Positions 44,819 through 53,717 of a DNA stretch of 53,717 nucleotides are shown here, in pieces. The DNA comes from Planctomycetota bacterium (GTDB lineage: Bacteria; Planctomycetota; Planctomycetia; Pirellulales; Pirellulaceae), in contig JAPLNL010000063.1 in assembly GCA_026692905.1 (NCBI GenBank), positions 1 through 53,717 of the forward strand. Direction: 5' to 3'. The position numbers and the translations under genes are program-made. Numbering within the stretch: the stretch's first letter is position 1; every line of letters begins with the position of its first letter. The notes beneath the pieces were generated by a model. The model was not told the DNA's origin. It worked only from the letters and a program-made list of their open reading frames with translations, and did not search any database.

Positions 44819-47800
44819 CTACGGCTGCGATTTTGGGGCATCAGATGCTGAAGAGTCTCCTGAAAAGGTTGATTGTGATTCTTCAGTGAGCGGGACTGGA
44901 CCGGGCGTTCGCCAGGTGTCATCATCTTCTCGTAAGAAGCGACGGCGGCCCGTGCGGCTTTGCCATTCTTGAAAGTAGGGTATCCTAGGGTCTTTCCCGA
45001 GATCCACTTCGGTCGCCCGAATACGGTACCACAAGTTCGGCTCGGTCGCGGCCCAGCCAGGAAACGGAAAGTCCGCATATGGCTGCTTCATCGCGGCTAG
45101 CTCTTGCTGCTTCGTCGCCCATGTTGGCAGATCCCACGGCTGGAACACATCGGCCTCATCTAATTCTCCACCCACGATAACTTTGGCCCACAGTTCGAGC
45201 ATATCGGCAGGGAAGTTCAGCCTTTTCGGGTCTGGGGGGATATGAAATTGCAATTCGTTGTACCTACAGTATTCAATTCCTTCGAGTACTTTTGATCTTG
45301 ATTCTTGAAGTGATATCTGGCCGGTGCCAGGAAAAATGAGGTCGCCATTTTCTCTAGGCAGCTCTTTTTCCGTGACTGTGTCAAGATCCTCGAAAAAGCG
45401 GCCGTCTAAGGAGATCTTGGCCAGCTCGGAAGCGTACTTTCGACCCGGTGACGGCTTGATGCGCTGGACCGGATTGGTAGTGAATAGTTGCCGTGCTCGT
45501 CGCATAAGTGTGCCGCCTAATTCACCATTCAGCTCATAGTCAGGCGACATCCCAGATTGGCTTAGCACAGGATCTGGTAGCTTTTGCCACGACCCAGGCT
45601 TGCCGATCCGGACTGTACTTTCGATTTTGCCATCGAATGAAAACCCAAGAACCTCATCGGTAATGAATTTGAGAGTCGTCAAACCGACCGTAAGTTTCAA
45701 TGCCTCATTGAGAGCAGTATCATCGATTTGTATCCAGTCAGAAGTTCTCCAAAGAATAGCGTTAATTGGCGGCCCGTCTTGATCGATACCACCGATCGCC
45801 CAATCTGATTGATCGTTCACTATTAACCACTTGCCCGATTGGCTGACGGAGAAGTTGATTTCTTGATATTCAGTCGGTGGCTTAGCCGGGTGCTTAAGGC
45901 GATGTACTTCGCGGCCATCCGTGGTGGAAACAATAACGAGTTCCCAGTCAACCTTCTGGGGTGGAAGCTCGCCCCGGACGTCAGCTGACTTCGCGGTGTA
46001 CTCCGTGAAGATCAACCAACGACCGTCGGGTGAGTGCTGGGGAGGGGCAATCGTTCGGCCGGGCCGGTCAAGTCGACGGATCAATTGGCCGGTGCGAGTA
46101 CTGTAAAGATCCATCGGTCCAGCGGGTTGTAGATAGTTATCAATGTACCTGCGTTGAAACAATACTCCTTCGCTATTGCTGAAAATATCCTTTGGAGTAG
46201 CGGGTTGTAGATAGTTAACCGGTCCAGCGGGTTGTAAACCGTTATTAAGGTTCCTCCGAAAGATGCTGTCCGCACCCGGCACGGGAGCTTGCGACCAAAC
46301 GACAACGATGCCATCGGACATGAATATCGGATTCGCGTAGTCGGCTATCTTCCGAGCTTCCTTGAGTGACAGCCCGGCAGGGTAAACGAATCGTTCGAGC
46401 CGCAGCGGGGTCTTGGCTCGCAGGGTGCCATCCGTGTTCCAAAATCGAATGACACTGTCCGTGTCTTGCGTCCAGGCAGTCTGCCCATCCGGGCTGAACC
46501 CCCATTTCGTTAGCCGCTCGGTGGCTTCCCGGAGCACCGCAATACTTTTCAAACTTGAGAAGGCCACGAGCTGCAAGCCTTGCGATTCTGATCCGATGAT
46601 TGCATGATTTGCGTTCTGAACACTCGTGTAGGTGGGTTTTCTAGAATGTTCTAACTCGTCAAGTGCCGGTACCAGCGGCACAAACCGCTGCCCGGCGAAG
46701 ATCACTGCAGCAGCCTGGAACTCGCGGAGCTTTTGGAGTTCCGGTACGTCTTCGAGGCTGGGCCTGTACGTTGTGGTGCCAGTGTCGTCGGCAACTCCTG
46801 GAGCAATTAGCGGTAGTGGGCCCACAAAGTCTTTAAGTGGTCGAGCAAGTCGCAATAAACCCACCCGAGCGTCCGATTTGATTTCGAGTAGGTCGGCATC
46901 GAGGCGCGCGCTATTGCCGCGAATCTCTGCCTCCATCGCTAGATTCAGGTAAGCTCCATTCGCTTTGAAAAAGGCATCCCCATTCTCCTCCGCTTTTTTT
47001 CTTTGCTCTTCCGCTTCAAATCGCTTGGCTTCGGCCAGCGCTTCGGCTCGTCGAGCCTGAATGGCTGAGAGGCCGCTTACCACAGCAGCTCCCACGATGA
47101 GTACCGTGAACGCGGTGGCGACCAGTACCGCCGCACGATTCCGTCGGTAGGCTTTCTTGAGCCGATAGCCGAGCGATGGGGGCACGGCTTGGACTTGTTC
47201 GCCTGCTAGATAGCGTTGGATGTCGGCTGCGAAGCCGTTTGCACTCTCGTAACGCCGCGAGCGGTCCTTTTCCAAGGCCTTCATCACGATCCAATCGAGT
47301 TCGCCTCGCATCATCTCGGAGAGTTTCATTGGCTCGCCGCCTCGCGTGACAGCAATACTGGCTTTCGTCCGCGAAGTGCTCAGCCGTTGACTTGGTCGCG
47401 GTGGTTCCTCGTCCCGAACGATCCGTAATACCTCATCCAGAGCCGCTTTCTTTAGCCGTTCAGATTCGATCGGTGGGCTACCGGCAAGCAACTCATAGAG
47501 CACGACTCCCAGTGCGTACACGTCGGCACGCGTATCGATGTCGATCGCATTAAAGGTCGCTTGCTCAGGAGCCATGTAAGTTGGAGTACCAACGAGCGCT
47601 CCAAAGCCGGTATAGATTGTCTTTTCAGTGAGTTGCTGCCCAACAGCTTTCGCGACACCAAAGTCGATCACCTTGGGCACGAGCCTGTCGTCGTGGAGTT
47701 CCACGAGCACATTCGAAGGCTTGATGTCGCGGTGGATGATCCCTTTCATATGCGCGTGCTGAATCGCTTGACAGACCGGAACGAACAATTCCAATCGTTC

Positions 47801-48343
47801 GGTCGGTGTCAGCTTGCGAGCATCGGCGAACTCGGTGATCGGAGTCCCTTTGACCAGCTCCATGACGAAATAGGGTCGGCCGTCGCCAGTGGTCCCAGCG
47901 TCAAGGACCTTAGCGATGTTTGGATGGTCCATCACGGCTAGCGCCTGTCGCTCCGCCTCGAACCGAGCCAAAACGCTGCGGCTATCCATACCGGGCTTAA
48001 TCAGCTTCAGAGCCACGCGCCGTTTGATCGGTTCGGCCTGATCGGCGACCCAGACTTCTCCCATGCCCCCTTCACCGATCTTCTCCAGCAGCTTGTAACG
48101 GTTGCCGATCAGCACGCCCTCGTTCGTTGGTGGCTGTCCATGCGGCGAGTAGACCTGTGTGGACTGCGGTTGAGGCTCGAGAAATTTGCCGACGTTGGCA
48201 TGAGCATTCAGCAGTTCCTCGACCTTGCGGCGAAGATCGGGCTCGTTCGCGCAAGCCGCATCCAAATAGGCCGCACGCTGGATTGGATCGAGAATCTGGA
48301 CGGCTTTGAGGTACAGCTCTTCGATGAATGTGACTTCGTGCAT
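44819..48343 (-). CDS. Large membrane Ser/Thr protein kinase with C-terminal sensor region
   Basis: A 1174-residue kinase. Residues 1-75 form the helical N-terminal extension typical of sigma-linked planctomycete kinases. The kinase domain (about 83-370) has the Gly loop IGEGGMGEVW (from 89), Lys113 (VALKLI), the catalytic loop IIHRDIKPSNVLV (about 203) and DFG in KVIDFGVAKA. A TM helix follows near 405-425 (AAVLVATAFTVLIVGAAVVSGL). A coiled-coil (RRAEALAEAKRFEAEEQRKKAEEN) and a ~700-residue degenerate propeller-like region complete the chain. Around 665-745 it has repeated (N)YLQPAGP-type units. Likely a membrane receptor kinase acting with an ECF sigma factor. Confidence 0.92.
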   Translation of the reverse strand: MHEVTFIEELYLKAVQILDPIQRAAYLDAACANEPDLRRKVEELLNAHANVGKFLEPQPQSTQVYSPHGQPPTNEGVLIGNRYKLLEKIGEGGMGEVWVADQAEPIKRRVALKLIKPGMDSRSVLARFEAERQALAVMDHPNIAKVLDAGTTGDGRPYFVMELVKGTPITEFADARKLTPTERLELFVPVCQAIQHAHMKGIIHRDIKPSNVLVELHDDRLVPKVIDFGVAKAVGQQLTEKTIYTGFGALVGTPTYMAPEQATFNAIDIDTRADVYALGVVLYELLAGSPPIESERLKKAALDEVLRIVRDEEPPRPSQRLSTSRTKASIAVTRGGEPMKLSEMMRGELDWIVMKALEKDRSRRYESANGFAADIQRYLAGEQVQAVPPSLGYRLKKAYRRNRAAVLVATAFTVLIVGAAVVSGLSAIQARRAEALAEAKRFEAEEQRKKAEENGDAFFKANGAYLNLAMEAEIRGNSARLDADLLEIKSDARVGLLRLARPLKDFVGPLPLIAPGVADDTGTTTYRPSLEDVPELQKLREFQAAAVIFAGQRFVPLVPALDELEHSRKPTYTSVQNANHAIIGSESQGLQLVAFSSLKSIAVLREATERLTKWGFSPDGQTAWTQDTDSVIRFWNTDGTLRAKTPLRLERFVYPAGLSLKEARKIADYANPIFMSDGIVVVWSQAPVPGADSIFRRNLNNGLQPAGPVNYLQPATPKDIFSNSEGVLFQRRYIDNYLQPAGPMDLYSTRTGQLIRRLDRPGRTIAPPQHSPDGRWLIFTEYTAKSADVRGELPPQKVDWELVIVSTTDGREVHRLKHPAKPPTEYQEINFSVSQSGKWLIVNDQSDWAIGGIDQDGPPINAILWRTSDWIQIDDTALNEALKLTVGLTTLKFITDEVLGFSFDGKIESTVRIGKPGSWQKLPDPVLSQSGMSPDYELNGELGGTLMRRARQLFTTNPVQRIKPSPGRKYASELAKISLDGRFFEDLDTVTEKELPRENGDLIFPGTGQISLQESRSKVLEGIEYCRYNELQFHIPPDPKRLNFPADMLELWAKVIVGGELDEADVFQPWDLPTWATKQQELAAMKQPYADFPFPGWAATEPNLWYRIRATEVDLGKDPRIPYFQEWQSRTGRRRFLREDDDTWRTPGPVPLTEESQSTFSGDSSASDAPKSQP

Positions 48344-48450
48344 GTTCTTGGTCTCGACATAGGATGGGTTTACCCCTCAAGGCGAGAGATGTCATCCAAT
48401 CCCCTCATAAAACTTTCGCAATATTTACTTAGGCAGATGCTTCCGTTGGT

Positions 48451-48600
48451 TCAATGACGTTCGGCAGTCGCACATGAGGTGCCGAGTGCAGATGCTATTT
48501 CAGGCACAGGCAGGCCTGCACAGAATCGCTACTTGACCACTTTCGCACGAATGGGTGATTCCGCCACTAGCTGTTTGAGGTCATCGTCAAGATTGAGCAA
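48451..48600 (-). pseudogene. ECF sigma factor remnant (region 4) with internal stops
   Basis: One continuous minus-strand frame reads LLNLDDDLKQLVAESPIRAK, VVK, stop, RFCAGLPVPEIASALGTSCATAERH, stop. It matches about 30 of 50 positions of the intact sigma factor (LLDLNEALEQ...ATAERYW). Stops are at 48529-48531 (TAG) and 48451-48453 (TGA). No region 2 was found upstream. It lies about 110 nt upstream of the kinase start, where a cognate sigma gene is expected. Confidence 0.82.
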
Positions 48601-49748
48601 TGCAGGATGTTACGACACGGCGGCTGCTCTGTGAATGTTATCAGGTCAGCATCGTCTTCATTCGTTCAAATGGGGATTTTGCCGTGCCGTGGTTACAACT
48701 CCATTTCTGGCATGCCAGAAAAAGATCAGAGAATATCCGAATTTCTTCGGTTCACATTTGTTGCGTAGTGACTCTTCAGTCATCTTGATGCCTGAACCTT
48801 TGTCGCGAAGCAGTCGGCACGTCGTGCTGGGTTATGGAATCGCGAACCAAAAGCCGCGCTACGGCACGCAGGTTATCGTTGCCGCGATGCAACAATAGCA
48901 TCTTCGCAGTCGAACTCTGATTTTCCGAACATGGGTTATGAAGTTAGAGGCAATTCCATAACCCCAGGGTCAAGAGACTTTGAGACTCGGGAGAGTTTTG
49001 GGCGGAGGTAGAGAAAACAGCCCTAGCCGATGTCGCGCCGGCGGTCGGAGAGTGGCCGCGATGGGGAGAGTTCGAGAGGTGAGAAACTCGCGAAACACTG
49101 TGAAAACATGGGCCAGAAACGCGAACAGGCCGACGTTTTGAAACGTCGGCCTGTTGGTATAACACGAGGGTCAAACTGAGTTTGAAACCCTAATTTCAGT
49201 TGCGGGAGCCAGACTCCAATCAAGCGCAAAACATGGTGCTTTTTTCGCTAAAGAGAGACCAACCCCGGGCAGCTGTTTCGAACAGAGAGACTGACAATCG
49301 GACCAACTTTGGCCGTTGATCGAAGCAAAACGACAATGCCGCTGACCAAACCAGAAAGCGAGAGTTGTTACATGCGCGCCATACTGCATGTTGCATGCGG
49401 GACCGTTTGAGTTCGCACTCGCTAAACTCATCCACCTTCTTCAAAATTTCAAAATGTAGTTTCAACGATGAATCTCGCAAATGCCGGGAAAACCGTTGCT
49501 TAGCTTGACAATCTTCAGAACCCTCCGCATTTTGAAAACCGGACTCGCTCGACGGCATTCATTTCACTGAAAACCTGGTAACGCCCAAATAACGTTGGGG
49601 GACTTTGGGAGCGAAAATTTGTTACAGGTCCTGTCGGCCAATTGCTTGCATTTCGGAATCTGCACAGTTATACAAGTACGCCATTTAAGAACTCAATTGC
49701 GATGACCAAGTAGATCTTCACGATTTCTAGAGATTTCAAAGTACTCCT
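48601..49748. other. Long non-coding interval with one strong hairpin
   Basis: Short ORFs on both strands show no family, signal-peptide or codon-pattern support. The part at 48601-48900 may include decayed upstream parts of the sigma pseudogene, but none could be recognised. The interval also contains the perfect palindrome at 49125-49154 and should hold the promoter of the multicopper oxidase gene. Confidence 0.5.
49125..49154. repeat. Perfect 14-bp inverted repeat
   Basis: acaggccgacgttt (49125-49138), centre tg, aaacgtcggcctgt (49141-49154). It is a perfect palindromic hairpin followed by tggtataac. Not next to any gene end, so more likely the core of a dispersed repeat or a protein-binding palindrome than a terminator. 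Confidence 0.75.
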
Positions 49749-52700
49749 ATGAATAAGAATCGCCGGCAGTTTTTTCAAGTTACAGCAACTGGCGCGGCGG
49801 CCGTCGCCGCCACCACTATCCAAGAGAAAGTCGCTGTTGCGGGCGATCCATTCCAGCCCGCCGAACCTGGGTTGGCTGCAAAATTCTTCAACAAGGGGCA
49901 GCAGCATATCCTTCCTCTATGGGCCTTCACACGAAGCAAGGAAGGTTCACCAACTTGGTTTGTATCAGCTACGCCAAGACCCGTGCAAACTGCTACATGG
50001 GGCGAACTCAGTGGTGCAGAGACACACAATCCATCTGTGAAGCCGTACCATTTGATCGGTGATGATATTCCCGTGGGAAAGGTAATGCATGGAACCGCAG
50101 TTGAATGGAACGGAAAGATTGTGGGAGGGAATATGAAGTATGACACCGCATCCAAGATGTGGACAGCAGCGTCATCTGCTTGGGAGGCAATGCGTGAACG
50201 AGTAAAGCCAGATGAAGCAGCCAGTGATTATGGAATCACAGACCTGGGTAATTGGGGGAAGTTCGGTGAAAACAATGGCGTGGATTGCAAGAAAAGTCTT
50301 GTTCGATGCTACAAGATTGAGATGTTCGAAAAGTTGTTCAACATCCTCCCCGGTTCTAGGCCGACGCTTGCCTACACCTACCAAGGAATGCTTCCCGGAC
50401 CTACATTTCGATTCCGGCATGGGATGCCCGCTGTCGTACGATTTGAAAACAAACTCCAGACAGAGACTTCAATCCATCATCACGGAGGACATAACCCAAC
50501 GCATAGCGACGGGTTCCCCAGTTACTATGTCTTGCAAGGCGAGGCTCGAGACTATCTCTACCCAAATATTTTGCCACTTCGCGTTAAAGATGAAACAACG
50601 GGCGCGACAGAGATCGACTTTGGTGAAGGGCAATCGACAACTTGGTATCACGACCACGGGCTTGATGCAACCGCCTTCAACGTGTCGCACGGGCTGTCTG
50701 GTTTTGCACTGTGGTTTGACGAATTCGAACTGAAATTGATTCGCAATGGGATTTTGCCAGGGTTCGGAGTTGTCGTAGACGAAAAGAAGAATGTAGTCAA
50801 ACAGAGCATTTCGGGTTTCGATCCGGAAATCGACGGAGAGAGCCAAAAACTTGATTCGCTCTGGAAATTTTGGAAAGCTCAGAACCCAGATTCCTACTGG
50901 TCCAAGCGACACGACCTTGCGATCAACAAAAAGCCTGATCGCGATGAGCCTCGGAACGATGATGTCAAGAAAGACATAGATCCTACAGTCAAGGATGACA
51001 TCGCTAGATTCTATAGAGAAGCAGTAACACCTTACTTTAACCCCTACGATCTTCCGATCGTTCTTCAAGATCGAATCTTCAACACAGATACCGGCCAGAT
51101 TGTCTACGATAGCAATGGACACAACGGGTATATCGGCGGAACCCAGTTGATCAGCGGAACGCCGTGGCCTGTCTATGAGGTGAAGAGTCGAAAGTACCGA
51201 CTTCGAATTCTCGACGGCTCCAATTCGCGAATCTATAGACTTCGCTTTTTAGATTCGCAGACTTTTGGCCTTCAACTAAATGCAGACGGAAACCTTGAGC
51301 CTGCAACGATTCCAGAAGCTGCGCTCGAAAGCAAAGCGATGGATTTCTACCGAATCGGAAAAGACAGTTGGCTCTTTCCAACACCTCAAGTCAAAAATGA
51401 TCTCTTGCTGAATATGGCAAATCGTGCCGACTTAGTTGTCGATTTCAAAGCATGGTTTGAGTCCGCTAAGGCAGCAGGCCGGCTTAATGCGGAAGGCCAT
51501 GCCGAATACTACTTGGTCAACACGATGCCGCAGTTCGACGGACGAGGTCCAAAGACGAAGCTAGCCGAAGATGCCGGCGACCCAACTGTATTCCCTCTTC
51601 CTTTTGTGCTCAATCCTGCGAACCCTGTCGTTCGAAACATGGTAAACGCTGGAGTGATTCCCGCAGCCTTTCTTGGAGCTGGCCCTCTCGGTCAACTGAG
51701 CGAGTTGAATCAACCCATCGGCTTGGTCAAATTCATTATCACGCCTGACATGGGCGAAGGTGCTGATGCAACGATTGACGAAACAACAATCTTACGTCCA
51801 CGACATCCGATCGACGACGACGACGTCATGGTTGTTCGTGAGTTTGTTTTTGAACGCGGCAAGGGAGCTTGGATGATCAATAGTCGTTTTTACGACCCGA
51901 CGATCAGCAACGCGAGCACCGTAGTTGGGATTAAGGGCCAGAACTTCAAAGTGCCCTCTGGCGACGCGACGGCCTCCCCGAAAATGAAGCCATCGCTCAC
52001 TTATGCTGAAGAATGGATTCTCAAGAATGGTGGGGGTGGTTGGTGGCACCCAATTCATATTCACCTCGAAGGACACCAGCTGATCAGCTACGAGAAAGAC
52101 TTCGAGGCTGATGGCCTGGTGGGAGCCGATGGAATTCTTGGCGCGCGGGCCCAAGCACAGATGGCTGGCTTGCCAGCCTGGCCAGAACTGGTTGGTAAGT
52201 TTGGCTTCAATCCGCTTCTGGCGACAAGCATCACAAGTAAAGATGTTATTCGCGATCTTCGCGATACGCTCTCGGGAATCGTGCGGATTTCCACTTTGGT
52301 CGCAAAGAGAGCTGAATTTCAAACAGCAGCAGCGGGCCCGCTCGGAGCTTCGTTGTCGGCATCACAACGAACCGAGTTACTGTCGTGGACAAACTCGTTG
52401 AATTTCACTACAGCCGCAGCTTGGTTTGATTCGCTTTCGCCGCAAAGCCAGCGCGTTATCGGAGCATGGTCCTTGGAAATGTTCTACTCCGATGAGATTT
52501 CTGCAACTCCAGCGTTGAAAATCTTGTTGAATCGACCGGGATCAGGGGCAGCGTTGTTTCCTATCATCGCGAAGAAGCTAACGAAGGAGATCACAAATTT
52601 GCCAGCGCAGGCTAAACGCATATTTGATGCATTAGAAGTCCTTCGTCTTGAGTGGGCTGGCGAGATTGTTGCCAACCACGACACTCAAGCGTTGGGACCA

Positions 52701-53048
52701 AATACTGCAGTTCGTATACGAATGCGATTTCGAACTTGGACTGGGCCACTGGTGTTTCATTGCCACAACGTTGAGCATGAGGATATGCGAATGATGGTCA
52801 ATTTCGAAGCAACGATGAGCGACCGGGTCGACAAAGACAATCTACATGACCCAAACATCGCTCCAACGCAACGCACTCACGGACAAGATGTAACGGATCT
52901 AGAAACGAATCCTTACGCAGTTGGTGAAATGCCATGGGAAGCCATCGATGGATTCCCTCAATATCGCTGGGAAGAAAAGCCAGTCCCAGGCACGAACGTT
53001 GACGAGGCTCGCGACTCGCTGATTAAGCCCCGTAAAGCAATCAAATAA
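49749..53048 (+). CDS. Oversized multicopper oxidase
   Basis: A 1099-residue protein with a Tat-like signal (NRRQFFQVTATGAAAVAA) and all four copper-ligand motifs: IHHHGGH (~242-248), WYHDHG (~298), HPIHIHLEGH (~766) and the type 1 site HCHNVEHEDMRMM (~1003). This marks a laccase/bilirubin-oxidase-like multicopper oxidase, about twice the usual 500-600 residues. Extra length lies between motifs 2 and 3 and especially in a ~220-residue, mostly helical insert (about 780-1000) between the third and fourth motifs. The substrate (organic, Mn or Cu) cannot be told. A SCO-type copper chaperone gene follows 25 nt downstream. Confidence 0.92.
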   Translation: MNKNRRQFFQVTATGAAAVAATTIQEKVAVAGDPFQPAEPGLAAKFFNKGQQHILPLWAFTRSKEGSPTWFVSATPRPVQTATWGELSGAETHNPSVKPYHLIGDDIPVGKVMHGTAVEWNGKIVGGNMKYDTASKMWTAASSAWEAMRERVKPDEAASDYGITDLGNWGKFGENNGVDCKKSLVRCYKIEMFEKLFNILPGSRPTLAYTYQGMLPGPTFRFRHGMPAVVRFENKLQTETSIHHHGGHNPTHSDGFPSYYVLQGEARDYLYPNILPLRVKDETTGATEIDFGEGQSTTWYHDHGLDATAFNVSHGLSGFALWFDEFELKLIRNGILPGFGVVVDEKKNVVKQSISGFDPEIDGESQKLDSLWKFWKAQNPDSYWSKRHDLAINKKPDRDEPRNDDVKKDIDPTVKDDIARFYREAVTPYFNPYDLPIVLQDRIFNTDTGQIVYDSNGHNGYIGGTQLISGTPWPVYEVKSRKYRLRILDGSNSRIYRLRFLDSQTFGLQLNADGNLEPATIPEAALESKAMDFYRIGKDSWLFPTPQVKNDLLLNMANRADLVVDFKAWFESAKAAGRLNAEGHAEYYLVNTMPQFDGRGPKTKLAEDAGDPTVFPLPFVLNPANPVVRNMVNAGVIPAAFLGAGPLGQLSELNQPIGLVKFIITPDMGEGADATIDETTILRPRHPIDDDDVMVVREFVFERGKGAWMINSRFYDPTISNASTVVGIKGQNFKVPSGDATASPKMKPSLTYAEEWILKNGGGGWWHPIHIHLEGHQLISYEKDFEADGLVGADGILGARAQAQMAGLPAWPELVGKFGFNPLLATSITSKDVIRDLRDTLSGIVRISTLVAKRAEFQTAAAGPLGASLSASQRTELLSWTNSLNFTTAAAWFDSLSPQSQRVIGAWSLEMFYSDEISATPALKILLNRPGSGAALFPIIAKKLTKEITNLPAQAKRIFDALEVLRLEWAGEIVANHDTQALGPNTAVRIRMRFRTWTGPLVFHCHNVEHEDMRMMVNFEATMSDRVDKDNLHDPNIAPTQRTHGQDVTDLETNPYAVGEMPWEAIDGFPQYRWEEKPVPGTNVDEARDSLIKPRKAIK

Positions 53049-53073
53049 CTCCATCTACTTCGACGAGACTGTC

Positions 53074-53703
53074 ATGCCGTTTTTAACTTCACTACTCGAA
53101 GCCTTCGCTGGCGATGAATCGCCAATACGTCCTCGAAGGTCAGATCTTTTTGCCGATGTTTCTGTAACGAATCAATTCGGAAAGGAGTTTCGATTCAAAT
53201 CGGATCTGATCAAGGATCGGGCTGTTGTCATCAACACGATGTTCACAATCTGCCGAGGGAGTTGCCCAGGCACAAGTGCGACACTCCAGCGCCTTCGAAA
53301 GCCTTTGAGCAAATTGTTTGGAAAAAGAGTCACCATCCTTTCGATAACGATCGATCCCGAAAACGATACCGTTGCCCTGATGAGAGACTATGCGGACATC
53401 TATGATGCCGCGAAACCTGCGTCAAAGGATCAGTGCGATTGGTACTTTATCACCAGCACTCCAGCGAACATAGAGACCTTGCGTCGAAGCCTTGGCTTCT
53501 ACGATCTCGATCCCAAGATCGATTCTGATATCTCTCGGCACGCTTCGCTTCTGTTTTTTGGAAACGATACAACGGATCGATGGGCAACGTCGCCAGTACA
53601 GATTCGGGATGGGCTCATTTTCGAGCCTTTACGTCGCATACTTGGGACAACGGTCCAAGAGCGTTTTGGATTACAACCGCAGAAGACCCAACAGAACGCT
53701 TAG
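53074..53703 (+). CDS. SCO1/SenC family copper chaperone
   Basis: A 209-residue thioredoxin-fold protein with the copper-binding CxxxC (Cys60, Cys64 in FTICRGSCPGTSA) and the distal His156 (SDISRHASLLFFG), the three SCO1 ligands. ITIDPENDT is also typical. No clear TM anchor or classic signal peptide is seen at the N-terminus, which is unusual for an exported SCO protein. Immediately downstream of the multicopper oxidase, so it may help load copper into it. Confidence 0.9.
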   Translation: MPFLTSLLEAFAGDESPIRPRRSDLFADVSVTNQFGKEFRFKSDLIKDRAVVINTMFTICRGSCPGTSATLQRLRKPLSKLFGKRVTILSITIDPENDTVALMRDYADIYDAAKPASKDQCDWYFITSTPANIETLRRSLGFYDLDPKIDSDISRHASLLFFGNDTTDRWATSPVQIRDGLIFEPLRRILGTTVQERFGLQPQKTQQNA

Positions 53704-53705
53704 CC

Positions 53706-53717
53706 ATGAAAACCCGA
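53706..53717 (+). CDS. Possible start of the next gene (cut by window edge)
   Basis: An ATG 2 nt after the SCO-type stop reads MKTR before the window ends. The tight spacing suggests a third gene in the copper operon. Confidence 0.3.

Noticed and set aside
48944-49174. 76-codon minus-strand ORF
   Set aside because: It spans the perfect palindrome and looks like read-through of repeat DNA.
49220-49558. 112-codon minus-strand ORF
   Set aside because: No signal peptide, motif or ribosome-binding site; the composition looks non-coding.
1-53717. tRNA, rRNA and riboswitch genes
   Set aside because: No convincing cloverleaf, rRNA stretch or known aptamer core was seen by eye, but a covariance search was not possible.

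Overview
The window looks like a chromosome segment of a planctomycete, most likely Pirellulales (Rhodopirellula or Pirellula-like). The evidence is a set of families that rarely occur together elsewhere: a PSCyt1/PSCyt2/PSD1 cytochrome next to a DUF1501 protein, DUF1559 prepilin-type proteins, an exported delta-60-repeat/dockerin protein, a very long Ser/Thr kinase paired with an ECF sigma factor, and planctomycete-style integrase-core and RAYT transposases. No rRNA, tRNA or CRISPR array was recognised by eye.

Layout. 0.4-10 kb: DUF2200 protein, a membrane protein, the PSD1/DUF1501 pair, an amidohydrolase and a HemW-like radical SAM protein. 10.3-13.9 kb: a minus-strand Tad-type pseudopilin operon (TadE, VWA/TadG, TadE) whose last gene carries a very long Thr/Pro and Gly low-complexity tail. 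14.3-22 kb: outer-membrane barrel protein, two alpha/beta hydrolases, SOUL protein, PilZ protein, a GC-rich AlkD-like gene, and remnants of an LpqC-type esterase and an SRPBCC gene. 22.5-25.4 kb: delta-60/dockerin protein.

25.3-33.5 kb is an accessory region: an ISL3 remnant, a RAYT element with GGACAGGCAC ends, small one-gene units separated by a repeated intergenic element (an integron- or cassette-like layout), a broken VapBC-like pair, and a decayed large serine recombinase with its partner gene. 33.6-38 kb holds two secreted proteins and a three-gene operon of unknown function with a shared paralogous domain. 38-42.4 kb has an integrase-core insertion sequence and a 3' fragment of a second copy, flanking a DUF1559 gene, a small lipoprotein and a PI-PLC-like enzyme.

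42.5-48.6 kb: an EEP-family nuclease/phosphatase, then two ECF-sigma/Ser-Thr-kinase modules in tandem on the minus strand. They have decayed reciprocally: the upstream module keeps its kinase but its sigma gene is a pseudogene, and the downstream module keeps its sigma gene but its kinase is a short stub. The intact kinase and intact sigma now sit 12 nt apart. 49.7-53.7 kb: an oversized multicopper oxidase with a likely Tat signal, followed by a SCO1-type copper chaperone, suggesting an exported copper-enzyme unit.

The most notable features are the reciprocal decay of the signalling modules, the cassette-like repeat array at 27-32 kb, the TadE protein with a huge repetitive tail, the multicopper oxidase insertion, and the unknown operon at 35.9-37.9 kb. 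All family calls were made by reading motifs; no database search was run.
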